Source: Thinopyrum elongatum (Eukaryota; Streptophyta; Magnoliopsida; Poales; Poaceae). Taken from it: 64,000 nt of DNA. The stretch lies in NCBI GenBank assembly GCA_011799875.1, contig CM022297.1:367517105-367581104 (forward strand), given 5' to 3'. Below, one piece after another: positions 12,001 through 23,324 of the stretch. Below the pieces are notes generated by a model. It saw only the letters and a program-made list of their open reading frames with translations, did no database searches and was not told where the DNA came from. The translations under genes were made by a program, and so were the position numbers. Position 1 is the first letter of the stretch; each line of letters starts with the position of its first letter.

Positions 12001-12224
12001 CGCTTCGGATTGACGCCGTAAAGCGGTCAGCGTGCCTTGAGGGCGCGAGGCTCGCGTTTGCGAAGACTCTGGTTCATTGGCCGAGGATGAATCCAATGGA
12101 GATGGCCACTGGTCCACCGCCCAAGGGGAAGGAGCATCGCCGCCTCGAGCAGTACTTCGCGCAGGTGATAGCTGGAGCGCGGGCGATAGAGGGCCCATGT
12201 TCGAAAGATGTAATGTTTGAGTAG
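9009..12224 (+). pseudogene. Intron-bearing plant-type gene carried antisense in B1 (putative gypsy-type transposon domain plus coiled coil), decayed
   Basis: Starts at ATG 9009 (M-A-G-S-G...) and ends at TAG 12224. Five GT-AG intron candidates are visible: about 9886-9969 (acceptor degenerate), 10375-10450, 10980-11144, 11260-11349 and 11665-11739; the last four have GTAAG donors and CAG or TAG acceptors. The N-terminal exon (LPHFLRGLGFPLHPF...LMFFYGLDFHDLAPNS) resembles what I know as the 'putative gypsy type transposon' domain (Pfam PF04195). A middle acidic/serine-rich part follows, then a charged coiled coil (about 11350-11664, EVEGLKEALKKAEAE style heptads) and a conserved C-terminal exon (11740-12224). 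Damage: a 7-bp tandem duplication (9392-9405) shifting frame in exon 1, TAG at 9628-9630 and near 9823, and an apparent indel near 10285. Biochemical function unknown. Transcription would oppose the element's genomic RNA. Confidence 0.72.
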
Positions 12225-13572
12225 TTGTATTAAGTTTGTATCAAGTGGGACTTATGCTTCATTATGCGCCCGACGGACTTATTTGATATTGTAATGGTTA
12301 AATTTTGATTCCTGTGTGGCCGTATGTTTATTCTGAAAGCTACCAGCCGTCGGCTTCAGCCCCCAGGTGAATATCACGAGGGGTGTTTTGTCTCCGCACT
12401 GTTACCCTTAGCCAACGTCTTGGTGCCCGGAGGCGGTAGTGCGGAAGCGAAACCAGGCAATCAGACTATTTGGTTTTACTGCTTTCACTTAGCCTTAGGA
12501 GCTTGATGGTGGGGACTAGGGACTAGCCCCCAGTGTATTGTGATGTACTTAGGGATCGAACCTTGCCCTTTCCGATCACATGGTTTGTGTTAAGCCAAAC
12601 CCTTTGTGTGACACGACGAAATCGCCAACGATTTTTAGAGTCAAACCTCGTCATCGGATCGCGGACCCGTTCGCGCTTACTATGACGGTCAGTTTTCGGC
12701 TTTTTCCTCCTGAGGTACTTGACCGGGCAAACCAGAAGTACAATCACAGGGGTTCTCCCTTTGCACTCTTAGCCGAACGTGCGGAACATACGAGGCAAAC
12801 ACAGGAGCCGGGCAACCCAACTATTGACCCAAGACATAGTTCGGAACAGATGCATATAGTGCAATATCCGAGACGCCGAACACCTAGCAGAAAGCGGTGT
12901 CAGACTTGAAGATATTGAGCTGATACATAAATCGAACTCTTGACTAGTTAATATATTTTCATGCCGAGCTGTTCGAAGAGCGAGTGGGGAATCCGGAAAG
13001 ATACAGAAAAAATTGCAAGATGCGGATATCTGAACACCGTAAAGGGTATTTTTATTATTTCTCGTAAGCTCGGGATGTCTAACCGTACAATTCGAACTGC
13101 GAAGGCAGTAATTGTAAGAGAGAAAGAAAAAGAAAATTTACAGAGTAAAGGTTGACGCAGGGCCTTGATACCTGAGTTGAAGCCTTCACTGTGCCCTGCT
13201 GCACGTCTGCGCCTTTGCCTCTGATAGGTGGGGATTGGGACCTTCGATGAGACCTTGATGGGCGAGGACCCTGCTGATGGAGCTTTAAGCTTGGGGATAT
13301 CCGGAATTGGTCCCCGGGTCATCCAAAGACGAGGTAATTCCGAAGTTCGGTTTAACCAAATATGTACTTCAGATTAATGTATGCCTCATGGCTGCCCATG
13401 GTATTTTGAGTGCGAAGTTGTGCTGACGAGGCATGTGGAGCGTGAAGAATGTGGGCGTGCCGTGGGGCGCGTATCCCTATTTGCGGCGAACGCATGCGGG
13501 TTCCCATGACGGGGACGGGTTCGAACCCGTTTACTATTGTCACCGGCCCTTACGGCAGGTCGGCATCCGGGC
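12225..13572. other. B1 non-coding stretch between the opposite-strand gene and protease
   Basis: Here an autonomous Gypsy element would have RT, RNase H and integrase (minus strand). I find no YxDD, RNase H or HHCC/DDE motif on either strand. The first part is likely 3' UTR of the plus-strand gene (T-rich after 12224). Two loosely similar segments (about 12400-12470 and 12765-12840, both with TTAGCC.AACGT and GGCAA) suggest an old internal duplication. Minus-strand open frames near 12948-13322 match nothing I recognise. Confidence 0.55.
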
Positions 13573-15802
13573 CTATATGGGCCGGTGTGGTCTTCGGCCG
13601 CTAGGGGCCGCAGTGTGCTCTTCGGTTCGAAGTGAGCGTTCTATGTTGCCATTGATAGTTATGACACCCGAAGGACCAGGCATATTCAACTTGAGGTACG
13701 CGTAATGTGGAATGGCATTAAATTTAGCGAATGTTGTTCGGCCGAGGAGGGCGTGATAGCCACTGTGAAAAGGTGCGATATCGAAGATCAAGTCCTCGCT
13801 TCGAAAGTTATCCGGAGATTCGAATACTACTTCAAGAGTCACGGTGCCCGTGCAGCGGCCTCCACTCCCGGAATGACCCCCTTGAAGGTGGTGTTACTGG
13901 GTTTAATCCTTGATGGATCGATCCCCATTTTCCTCACTGTATCCTCGTATATCAGGTTGAGGCTGCTCCCTCCGTCCATTAGGACTCTAGTGAGGTGGAA
14001 TCCATCGATGATGGGGTCTAGCACTAGGGATGCGGACCCTCCATGGCGTATGCTGGTGGGATGATCCCTGCGATCGAACATGATCAGGCAAGCTGACCAT
14101 GGATTGAACTTTGGCGCTACTGGCTCAACAAAGTATACGTCCCGTAGCGCTCGCTTCCTCTCCTTCTTCGGTATGTGGGTTGCGTAAATCATGTTTACCA
14201 TCTTGACCTCGGAAGGAAAGGGTTTCTGGCCTCCACTATTCGGCCTGCGGGGCTCGTCATCGTCCTCGCTTCGTGGGCTTTTGCCCGAGTCTTTGGCTGC
14301 GAGTTTGCCGGCCTGTTTGATCACCCAACAATTTCGGTTGGAGTGGTTGGCGGGCTTCTCTGATGTGCCGTGGATCTGGCAAGGCCTGTCCAGAATTGTG
14401 TCCAGTCTAGACGGGCCATCACCGTTGCCTTTAAGGGCTTTCTTTCGGGTTCCGGACTTCTGGTTTCGGAATCCAGCATTTACTGCCGTATCCTCACCCT
14501 CGCCATCATTGTGACAACGTTTATTCTTGCTGCGTCGGGGCTTTCCACTTCCGTCCCGAACCTCGGAGGTACCGGGTGTGTCTGGGTTGGTGTTCTTGCG
14601 AGCAAGCCAACTGTCTTCGCCCGCACAAAAGCGGGTCATGAGGGAAGTAAGGGCTGCCATAGTTCTTGGTTTGTCCTGGCCAAGCTCCCGTACAAGCCAT
14701 TCGTCCTTGACACTATGCTTAAAGGCAGCCAAGGCTTCGGCATCCGGACAGTCAATGATCTGATTTTTCTTGGTTAGGAATCGGTTCCAAGACTGTCGGG
14801 CAGATTCTCCGGGTTGTTACGTGATGCGATTTAGGTTGTCAGCATCTGGAGGCCGGACATAGGTGCCCTGAAAGTTTGCTCGAAAAGCGTCCTCAAGCTC
14901 TTCCCAGCAACCTATAGAGTCTTCGGGAAGGCTGTTCAACCAGTGTCGAGCTGGGTCTTTAAGCTTTCGCGACAAATATTTAATGGCGTGGAGGTCATCT
15001 CCTCGTGCCATGTGGATGTGGAGGAGGAAATCCTCTATCCATACGGCTAGATCTGTGGTTCTGTCGTATGATTCGATGTTCACAGGCTTGAAGCCTTCCA
15101 GGAATTGATGTTGCATTATCCTCTCTGTGAAGCATAGGGGGTGTGCGGCACCCCGAACTCGGGCTACATCACGTCGGAGGTCTTCGGCCCTCCTAATCTG
15201 CTGCTGCTCCCGGACTCTATCGTTTTAGTTTAACCGATCATAGTATCCTTCCCGGTACGCGGGCAGGTCCTCTCTGGGTCCGTAGGTGGACCTGGTACGG
15301 CCTCCACAAACGTCTAGGTCCTGGCGGAGGTCGTACTCGTAAGTGGGCCGCACTTGATCCTTGCCATGACGGCGAGGTGGGGCGGCTGGGTGTTCGGCCT
15401 CGTCAGCTTCCCTGTCCCGCCCTCTAGGGGGGCGGTCCGGTTGTTTGGCGTTTGTGTATATTGGGCGTGTGGACTCTATGACCTCATCGTCGAACTGTGG
15501 CAGGAGTCTTCGCTTGGGATAACTCCTGTTTGGCTGATCACGGCCGTACCCCTCTTCGACAGCTAGGACTTTAGTCCATCGGTCGTTGAGGGTGTCCTGT
15601 TCGGCCTTGATTTTGCGTTTTTGCTTCTTTAGGCTATGGGCGGTGGCTAAAAGTCTCCACTTGAACCGTTCCTGCTCCAGAGGGTCTTCGGGGACGATGA
15701 AATCGTCCTCCCCAAGACTGGCCTCCTCTTCAGAGATTGGGAGGTAGTTGCTATCCTCGGAGTCGTCGGGGTTTTCTGAATTGAGCGGGTCCTCCTGCCC
15801 TG
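13573..15802 (-). pseudogene. gag-pr: B1 gag (C-terminal part) and protease, broken
   Basis: Minus-strand frame running from the B1a insertion site at 15802 to 13573. A charged linker is followed by the retrotransposon gag domain (15116-14817: F-L-E-G-F-K-P...W-I-E-D-F-L...RHWLNSLP...WEELEDAF). A nucleocapsid-like C-X2-H-X8-H-X4-C motif (CQIHGTSEKPANHSNRNC) resembles the Tat/Ogre style, not a standard zinc knuckle. The protease active site D-G-G-S-S (codons 13962-13976) sits in VLMDGGSSLNLIY, then ...HALLGRTTFAKFNAIPH (13710-13770), the conserved second half of Gypsy protease. Stops near 15226 and 14817 and a frameshift near 13845 inactivate it. All gag segments from 15802 to 13839 share one frame, so stops are point changes. 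No RT follows. Confidence 0.78.
15798..15802. repeat. Left TSD (CCCTG) of element B1a
   Basis: CCCTG directly before TGATAACCC is repeated at 23320-23324 directly after GTATCA. Excision rejoins the B1 gag sequence. Confidence 0.95.
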
Positions 15803-17336
15803 TGATAACCCACAAGTATAGGGGATTAGTTGTAGCCTCTTTCGATAAGTAAGAGTGTCGAACCCAACGAGGAGCTAAAGGTAGAACAAATATTCCCTCA
15901 AGTTCTATCGACCACCGATACAACTCTATGTACGCTTAACGTTCGCTTTACCTAGAACAAGTATGAAACTAGAAGTACTTTGTAGGTGTTGTAGGATAGG
16001 TTTGCAAGATAATAAAGAGCACGTAAATAAAAACTAGGGGCTGTTTAGACAAATAAACAATTAAGTTAGTATAGCGAGTGTGGAAAAGTGGTGGTAGGAG
16101 TTGCGGAATTGTCCCTAAGCAATTGACTACGTTACTAGACCGATAGCAAGTTTTATGTGGGAGAGGCCACTGCTAGCATGTCATCCCTTACTTGGAATTC
16201 TACGCACTTATGATTGGAACTATTAGCAAGCATCCGCAACTACTAACATTCATTAAGGTAAAACCCAACCATAGCATTAAGATATATTGGTCCCCCTTCA
16301 ATCCCGTATGCATCAATTTCTATGCTAGGCTGAAGCTGCTATCACCCTTGCCCTCCAATACATAGTCCTATCAACATACAACTAACCCTATGGTGTGATC
16401 CACGCGCGCGCTCATATTATGGGCACCAAAGGACAGCAACATAACCACAAGCAAATTAAACCAATCATAGCAATTCACCAATCACCGATAGGACAACAAA
16501 AATCTACTCAGACATCATAGGATGGCAACACATCATTGGATAATAATATGAAGCATAAAGCACCATGTTCAAGTAGAGGGTACAGCGGGTTGCGGGAGAG
16601 TGGACCGCTGAATATAGATGGGGGAAGGTGATGAAGATGTTGGGGAAGATGACGGAGGTGTTGGTGTAGATCGCCGCCACATGATGATTGCCCCGGCGGC
16701 GTTTCGACGCCACCCGGAGAGAGGGGGAGAGAGCCCCCCTCCTTCTTCTTCTTCCTTGACCTCCTCCTAGATGGGAGGAGGGTTTCCCCTCTGGACCTTG
16801 GCTTCCATGGTGGCGGAAGGGCGAGAGCTCCTCCAAGATTGGATCTCTCTCTTTGTTTCCTTCTGTTTCTGCCTTCCAGATTCTGGCCTTTCACCGTTTC
16901 TTAAATTCCCGAAGATCCGTAACTCCGATTGGGCTAAAATTTTAACATGATTTTTATCCGGATATTAGCTTTCTTGCGGAGAAAGAAGGGCACCAACTGC
17001 CTTACGGGGTAGCCACAAGGGTCCAGGGTGCGCCCTACCCCCTGGGGCGCGCCCCTATGGCTTGTGGGCCCCTCGGGCATCGTCTCGCGTTGATTCTTTT
17101 TCCCAAAAATCACATATATTCCAAAAAAATCTCCGTAAGTTTTTATCGCGTTTGGACTTCGTTTGGTATGGATATTCTGCGAAACAAAAAAACATGCAAC
17201 AAACAGGAACTAGCACTGGCCACTGGATCAATATGTTAGTCCCAAAAATAGTATAAAAAGTTGCCAAAAGTATATGGAAGTTGTAGAATATTGGCATGAA
17301 ACAATAAAAAATTATAGATACGACAGAGACGTATCA
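15803..17336 (-). repeat. B1a LTR, left (3' LTR)
   Basis: Plus strand starts TGATAACCCACAAG and ends GACGTATCA. Pairs with 21805-23319. The 19-bp length difference is explained by an insertion/deletion in the GC-rich inverted repeat at 17013-17067. Confidence 0.95.
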
Positions 17337-17350
17337 GCATCCCCAAGCTT
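17337..17350 (-). other. B1a polypurine tract
   Basis: Minus strand AAGCTTGGGGATGC directly before the LTR start TGATAC. The same AAGCTTGGGG core precedes the D1 3' LTR (47024-47037). Confidence 0.75.
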
Positions 17351-20300
17351 AATTCCTGCTCGTCCTCGAGTAGGTAAATGATAAAAAAGATAATTTTTGA
17401 TGTGGAATGCTATGTAGCATAATCTTGATCATATAATCTAATCATGGCATGAATATTAAGACATGAGTGATTCAAAGCAATAGTCTATCATTTGACATTA
17501 AGACAATAATACTTCAAGCATACTAATAAAGCAATCATGTCTTCTCAAAATATCATGGCTAAAAGAAAGTTATCCCTACAAAATCATATAGTCTGGCTAT
17601 GCTCCATCTTCATCACACAAAGTACTAAATCATGCACAACCCCGGTTTTAGCCAAGCAATTGTTTCATACTTTAGTATTCTCAAACTTTTTCAACTTTCA
17701 CGCAATACATGAGCGTGAGCCATGGATAGAGCACTATAGGTGGAATAGAATATGGTGGAGGTTGTGGAGAAGACAAAAAGAAGGAGATAGTCTCACATCA
17801 ACTAGGCAAATTAATGGGCTATGGAGATGCCCATCAATCGATGTCGATGCAAGTGAGTAGGGATTGCCATGCATCGGATGCACTAGAGCTATAAGTGTAT
17901 GAAAGCTCAAACTGAAAACTAAGTGGGTGTGCATCCAACTTGCTTGTTCACAAAGACCTAGGGCAATTTGAGGAAGCCCATCATTGGAATATACAAGACA
18001 AGTTCTATAATGAAAAATTCCCACTAGTATATATCAAAGTGACAATATAGGAGACTCTCTATCATGAAGATCATGGTGCTACTTTGAAGCACAAGTGTGG
18101 AAAAAGGAATAGTAGCATTGCCCCTTCTCTCTTTTCTCTCATTTTTTTTGTTTTTTTTGTGGGCTTCTTTGGCCTCTTTTTTTATTTGGGCTTCTTTGGC
18201 CTCTTTTACTTTTTTGTAAAGTCCGGAGACTCATCCCAACTTGTGAGGGAATCATAGCTTCCATCATCCTTTCCTCACATGGGACAATGCTCTAATAATG
18301 ATGATCATCACACTTTTATTTACTTACAACTCAAGAATTACAACTCGATACTAGAACAAAATATGACTCTATATGAATGCCTCCGGCGGTGTACCAGGAT
18401 GTGCAATGATCTAGCGTAGCAATGACATCAAAAAAGGACAAGCCATGAAAACATCATGCTAGCTATCTTACGATCATGCAAAGCAATATGACAATGATGG
18501 TGCGTGTCATAATAAACGGAACAGTGGAAGTTGCATGGCAATATATCTCGGAATGGCTATGGAAATGCCATAATAGGTAGGTATGGTGGATGTTTTGAGG
18601 AAGGGAATATGGTGGGTTTAATGCACCGGCGAAAGTTGCGCGGTACTAGAGAGGCTAGCAATGGTGGAAGGGTGAGAGTGCGTATAATCCATGGACTCAA
18701 CATTAGTCATAAAGAACTCACATACTTATTGAAAAAAATTATTAGTCATCGAAACAAGGTACTACACGCATGCTCCTAGGGGAAGGGTTGGTAGGAGTTA
18801 ACCATCGCGCGATCCCGACCTCCACACAAAGGATGACAATCAATAAATAAATCATGCTCCGACTTCATCACATAACGGTTCACCATACGTGCATGCTACG
18901 GGAATCACAACCTTTAACACAAGTATTTCTACCAATCCACAATTACTCACTAGCATGACTCCAGTATCACCATCTTTATATCGCAAAACTATTGCAAGGA
19001 ATCAAACATATCATATTCAGTGATCTACAAGTTTTATGTAGGATTTTATGACTAACCATGTGAATGACCAATTCCTGTTGACTCTCTAAATAGATATAAG
19101 TGAAGCATGAGAGTTTAATTCTTTCTACAAAAGATATGCCCACGCTCTAACAAATATAAGTGAAGCAAAAGAGCATTCTACAAATGGCGGTTTTCTATGT
19201 GTACAGAAACAGGCAATCCAAACTTCAAATGATATAAGTGAAGCACATGAAGCATTCTATAAAGCCATACTCAAAAGATATAAGTGAGGTGCAAAGAGCC
19301 TTCTATAAATAAACCAAGGACTTTCTCATACCAGCATGGTGCATTATTAAAAGAAAAATAAAAAGCACACGACGCTCCAAGATTTACGCATATCATGTGA
19401 CAAATAAAAATATAGCTCCAAGTAAAATTACCGATGGTTGTTAGAAGAAAGAGGGGATGCCTTCCGGGGCATCCCCAAGCTTAGTTTCTTGGGAGTCCTT
19501 GAATATTACCTTGGGGTGCCTCGGGCATCCCCAATCTTAGTCTCTTTCCACTCCTTATTCCTTCATCCATCGTGATCTCACCCAAAACTTGAAAACTTCA
19601 ATCACACAAAACTTAACAAAACCCTCATGAGATCCGTTAGTATAATAAAGCAAATTACCAATTTAAGTACTGTTGCAAACCCATTCACATTTTATTTTTG
19701 CATTTTAGCTACTGTATTATAACTTCTTTATGTCTTATACCACCAATACAATCGGTAGTTTCATCAAAACAAGCAAAACAATGCATCAAAAACATAATCT
19801 GTCTTAAACAGAACAGTCTGTAGAAATCTGAACATTTACTATACTTCTGTAACTGTAAAAATTCTGAAAAATTAGGAAAAAATAAAAAATTTGTATATAA
19901 GTACTGTGTAAATTTTTTAGAAACTTTTGACATTCCAGTAAAAAATGAAAATTCACGCGCTACAGCCAAAGTTTCTGTTTTTCCACTGCACACACCAAAC
20001 AAGCAATCTAATCATCCTAAAGGCAAATCTTGGCACATTATTTTTATAATACAATGGATTTTTACAAGGGGATACTTATTTTTGTTTAAAATTTTCTGTA
20101 ATCAAGATTCACAAAGTTTCCATGGGCATGAACAAAGTTCAAGGACGTCCCCCACTTCAACGGTGTTCGTCTTTCTCACTTTCACTTTTCTTTTTGAAAA
20201 GTTTTAGGTTCCCCACTTTATTTTTTTGTTTTTAAACTTTATAAAAGCACTCAACAGAAATAAATGACTCTCTAAACTTCTGGGTTGTCTCCCTGGCAGC

Positions 20301-20510
20301 GCTTTCTTTAAAGCCATTAAGCTAGGCATAAAGTGCTCAAGTAATTGATCCACCCGGATCCCAAGGTATATCAAAGCCAATTTTAATTAACAATGATTTG
20401 TAATTTAGTAGTGAGCTCAAAGTAACATAAATCATGCAACAACGAAGTCTAACTCTCTTCCTATGCATCGGCATGTCATAAAAGAACAATTCATGCACAT
20501 CAAGTAAAGG
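17351..20510 (-). other. B1a internal region without recognisable genes
   Basis: About 3.2 kb, AT-rich, no ORF with known motifs on either strand. It includes TTTTTT-rich and GGCTTCTTTGGCC repeats near 18130-18210, the GATATAAGTGAAGC repeats at 19093-19290, and echoes of the polypurine tract sequence (GCATCCCCAAGCTTAG) near 19470 and 19525. It may be derived from the region after pol in an Athila ancestor. Confidence 0.6.
19093..19290. repeat. Four spaced copies of GATATAAGTGAAGC in B1a
   Basis: Copies at 19093-19106, 19153-19166 (first base changed), 19231-19244 and 19277-19290 (GAGGT variant), each followed within ~25 bp by a TTCTA(C/T)AAA motif. Spacing is 60, 78 and 46 bp, so it is an eroded tandem array. 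Confidence 0.7.
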
Positions 20511-21711
20511 CTAATGCATAGTATAAGCAGCTTCTTGCAATTTTATCGTATTGGAAACATAGAGAGGTGGAGATGTAGTTCCTCTCTCATAATAATTGCA
20601 AGTAGGAGAAGCAAGCACATGCATATTATACTCATCAAAATCATCATATGTAATGGTAAAACGCAACCCATCAATATAATCCTTAATAAGCGCAAACTTC
20701 TCCGATATAGTGTAGTTGGGAGAATTCAAAAAGATAATAGGACTATCATGCGTGGGTGCAATAGCAACAATTTCATTCTTAACATAAGGAACTATAGCAA
20801 GTTCATCTCCATAAGCATAATTCATATTGGCATCATGGCCAAAAGCATAGCAAGCATCAATTTCATCAAAAAAGGATATTTCAAATGAATCCAAGGGATC
20901 ATAGAAATCATCATAGCATTCATCCTTCAATAAGCACGAAGGGAAATTAAACAATGTATGAGTTGAAGAGTTACTCTCATTAGAAGGTGGGCACGGGTAG
21001 CTAATCCGCTCTTCCTCCTTTTGTTCTTCGCTCTCCTCGTCATCTTTTTCATCTAATGAGCTCGCAGTTTCATCAATTTCTTCTTCCATAGTTTCCTGCA
21101 AAATATTAGTCTCCTCTTGGACAGCGGAGGAGTCCTCAATATATGGCTTAACATAAGCATTAGACGCATAGTTTTCATAGCAATATCTAAGTATGACAAA
21201 AAAAATTAGATTTGTAAAGAGTAGCATCATACTTTTCAATCAAAGAAGCAATTTCATAAGCACCCTTAAAAGCAACAAAATCTTCAATTTGTTTAATATC
21301 AAAGTAATTATAAACACCCTTGGCATAAGAAGATAAGATTTCATTATCACTAAACTCACATTGGTAGGGAAGGTGTTTCTTAGGGTCTTCAGAACAACAA
21401 GTAAAATCATATAATTCACATAAATTCCAAGCATAGCATTGCATAGTATTAATTTGATGCAGTAAAAGTTTCCCTTTTTGAGATAAGCGGTGTCACACAA
21501 AATAAGCATGCTCATTTAATGATTTTCCCTCAACTAAGCTAGTTGGGTTTTCAGCACGAGCACAAAGGGATCGAAGATGATCCAAGTAAAAAGCTTCAGG
21601 AGTATGATAGATTTTGGGTGGTTCTTCAACCATTGGTTTAGTAGGTACAACTAATTTTTTTGGTATTTTATGTTTCCTACCCATAACTAAAGATAGAAAA
21701 CAAGAGCACAA
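20511..21711 (-). pseudogene. B1a gag-like ORF, split
   Basis: Three minus-strand segments: 21711-21493 (starts M-C-S-C-F-L..., basic, then ...YLDHLRSLCARAENP), 21444-21187 and 21239-20511. The first two share one frame around a stop near 21493; the third is in another frame, so at least one indel near 21200-21240 breaks it. The last segment is strongly acidic in its middle (EEEIDETASSLDEKDDEESE) and rich in D, E and Y afterwards, with no zinc knuckle or catalytic motif. I read it as the divergent gag-region protein of pol-less Athila-type elements; its role is unproven. It lies just inside the primer-binding site, the expected place for gag. Confidence 0.6.
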
Positions 21712-21775
21712 AATAAAAACTACTTAGTGATAAAGCAAACAAGCACACATGAGAATATTCACCCCACGCTATTGC

Positions 21776-21793
21776 TCCCCGGCAACGGCGCCA
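21776..21793 (-). other. B1a primer-binding site
   Basis: On the minus strand TGGCGCCGTTGCCGGGGA lies 11 bases inside the right LTR. From family knowledge this matches the tRNA-Asp type of site used by Athila-like elements. It confirms minus orientation. Confidence 0.8.
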
Positions 21794-21804
21794 GAAAAAG
21801 GTCT

Positions 21805-23319
21805 TGATAACCCACAAGTATAGGGGATCAGTTGTAGCCTCTTTCGATAAGTAAGAGTGTCGAACCCAACGAGGAGCTAAAGGTAGAACAAATATTCCCT
21901 CAAGTTCTATCGACCACCGATACAACTCTATGTACGCTTAACGTTCGCTTTACCTAGAACAAGTATGAAACTAGAAGTACTTTGTAGGTGTTGTAGGATA
22001 GGTTTGCAAGATAATAAAGAGCACGTAAATAAAAACTAGGGGCTGTTTAGACAAATAAACAATTAAGTTAGTATAGCGAGTGTGGAAAAGTGGTGGTAGG
22101 AGTTGCGGAATTGTCCCTAAGCAATTGACTACGTTACTAGACCGATAGCAAGTTTTATGTGGGAGAGGCCACTGCTAGCATGTCATCCCTTACTTGGAAT
22201 TCTACGCACTTATGATTGGAACTATTAGCAAGCATCCGCAACTACTAACATTCATTAAGGTAAAACCCAACCATAGCATTAAGATATATTGGTCCCCCTT
22301 CAATCCCGTATGCATCAATTTCTATGCTAGGCTGAAGCTGCTATCACCCTTGCCCTCCAATACATAGTCCTATCAACATACAACTAACCCTATGGTGTGA
22401 TCCACGCGTGCGCTCATATTATGGGCACCAAAGGACAGCAACATAACCACAAGCAAATTAAACCAATCATAGCAATTCACCAATCACCGATAGGACAACA
22501 AAAATCTACTCAGACATCATAGGATGGCAACACATCATTGGATAATAATATGAAGCATAAAGCACCATGTTCAAGTAGAGGGTACAGCGGGTTGCGGGAG
22601 AGTGGACCGCTGAATATAGATGGGGGAAGGTGATGAAGATGTTGGGGAAGATGACGGAGGTGTTGGTGTAGATCGCCGTCACACGATGATTGCCCGAGCG
22701 GCGTTCCGGCACCACCGTGAGAGAGGGGGAGAGAGCCCCCCTCCTTCTTCTTCTTCCTTGACCTCCCTCTAGATGGGAGGAGGGTTTCCCCTCTGGTCCT
22801 TGGCTTCCATGGCAGCGGAGGGGCGAGAGCCCCTCCGAGATTGGATCTCTCTCTCTATTTCCTTCTGTTTCTGCCTTCTAGATTCTGGCCTTTCACCATT
22901 TCTTAAATTTCCGAAGATCCGTAACTCCGATTGGGCTGAAATTTTAACATGATTTTTATCCGGATATTAGCTTTCTTGCGGAGAAAGAAGGGCACCAACC
23001 GCCTTACGGGGTAGCCACAAGGGTCCAGGGCGCGCCCCTATGGCTTGTGGGCCCCTCGGGCACCGTCTCATGTTGATTCTTTTTCCCAAAAATCACATAT
23101 ATTCCAAAAAAATCTCTGTAAGTTTTTATCGCATTTGGACTTCGTTTGGTATGGATATTCTGTGAAACAAAAAAACATGCAACAAACAGGAACTGGCACT
23201 GGGCACTGGATCAATATGTTACTCCCAAAAATAGTATAAAATGTTGCCAAAAGTATATGAAAGTTGTAGAGTATTGGCATGAAACAATCAAAACATATAG
23301 ATACGACGGAGACGTATCA
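21805..23319 (-). repeat. B1a LTR, right (5' LTR)
   Basis: Starts TGATAACCCACAAG and ends GACGTATCA on the plus strand; 1,515 bp. A more divergent patch relative to the left LTR lies around 22676-22725 (compared with 16674-16725). Confidence 0.95.
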
Positions 23320-23324
23320 CCCTG
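23320..23324. repeat. Right TSD (CCCTG) of element B1a
   Basis: Perfect repeat of 15798-15802. Confidence 0.95.

Larger units (their letters stand above)
15803..23319 (-). mobile_element. B1a: Athila-like Gypsy element without pol, inserted in B1 gag
   Basis: 7,517 bp with LTRs of 1,534 and 1,515 bp, a perfect CCCTG TSD, a primer site next to the right LTR and a polypurine tract next to the left LTR, both on the minus strand. The internal region (17337-21804, about 4.5 kb) holds only a broken gag-like ORF (21711-20511); no RT, RNase H or integrase motif is visible, so it is non-autonomous. LTR ends (TGATACGTCT...GTGGGTTATCA on the minus strand) resemble those of D1 and of the solo LTR at 51944. 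LTRs are nearly identical in their first ~650 bp by eye, pointing to a rather young insertion, consistent with its position at the innermost nesting level. Confidence 0.9.
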
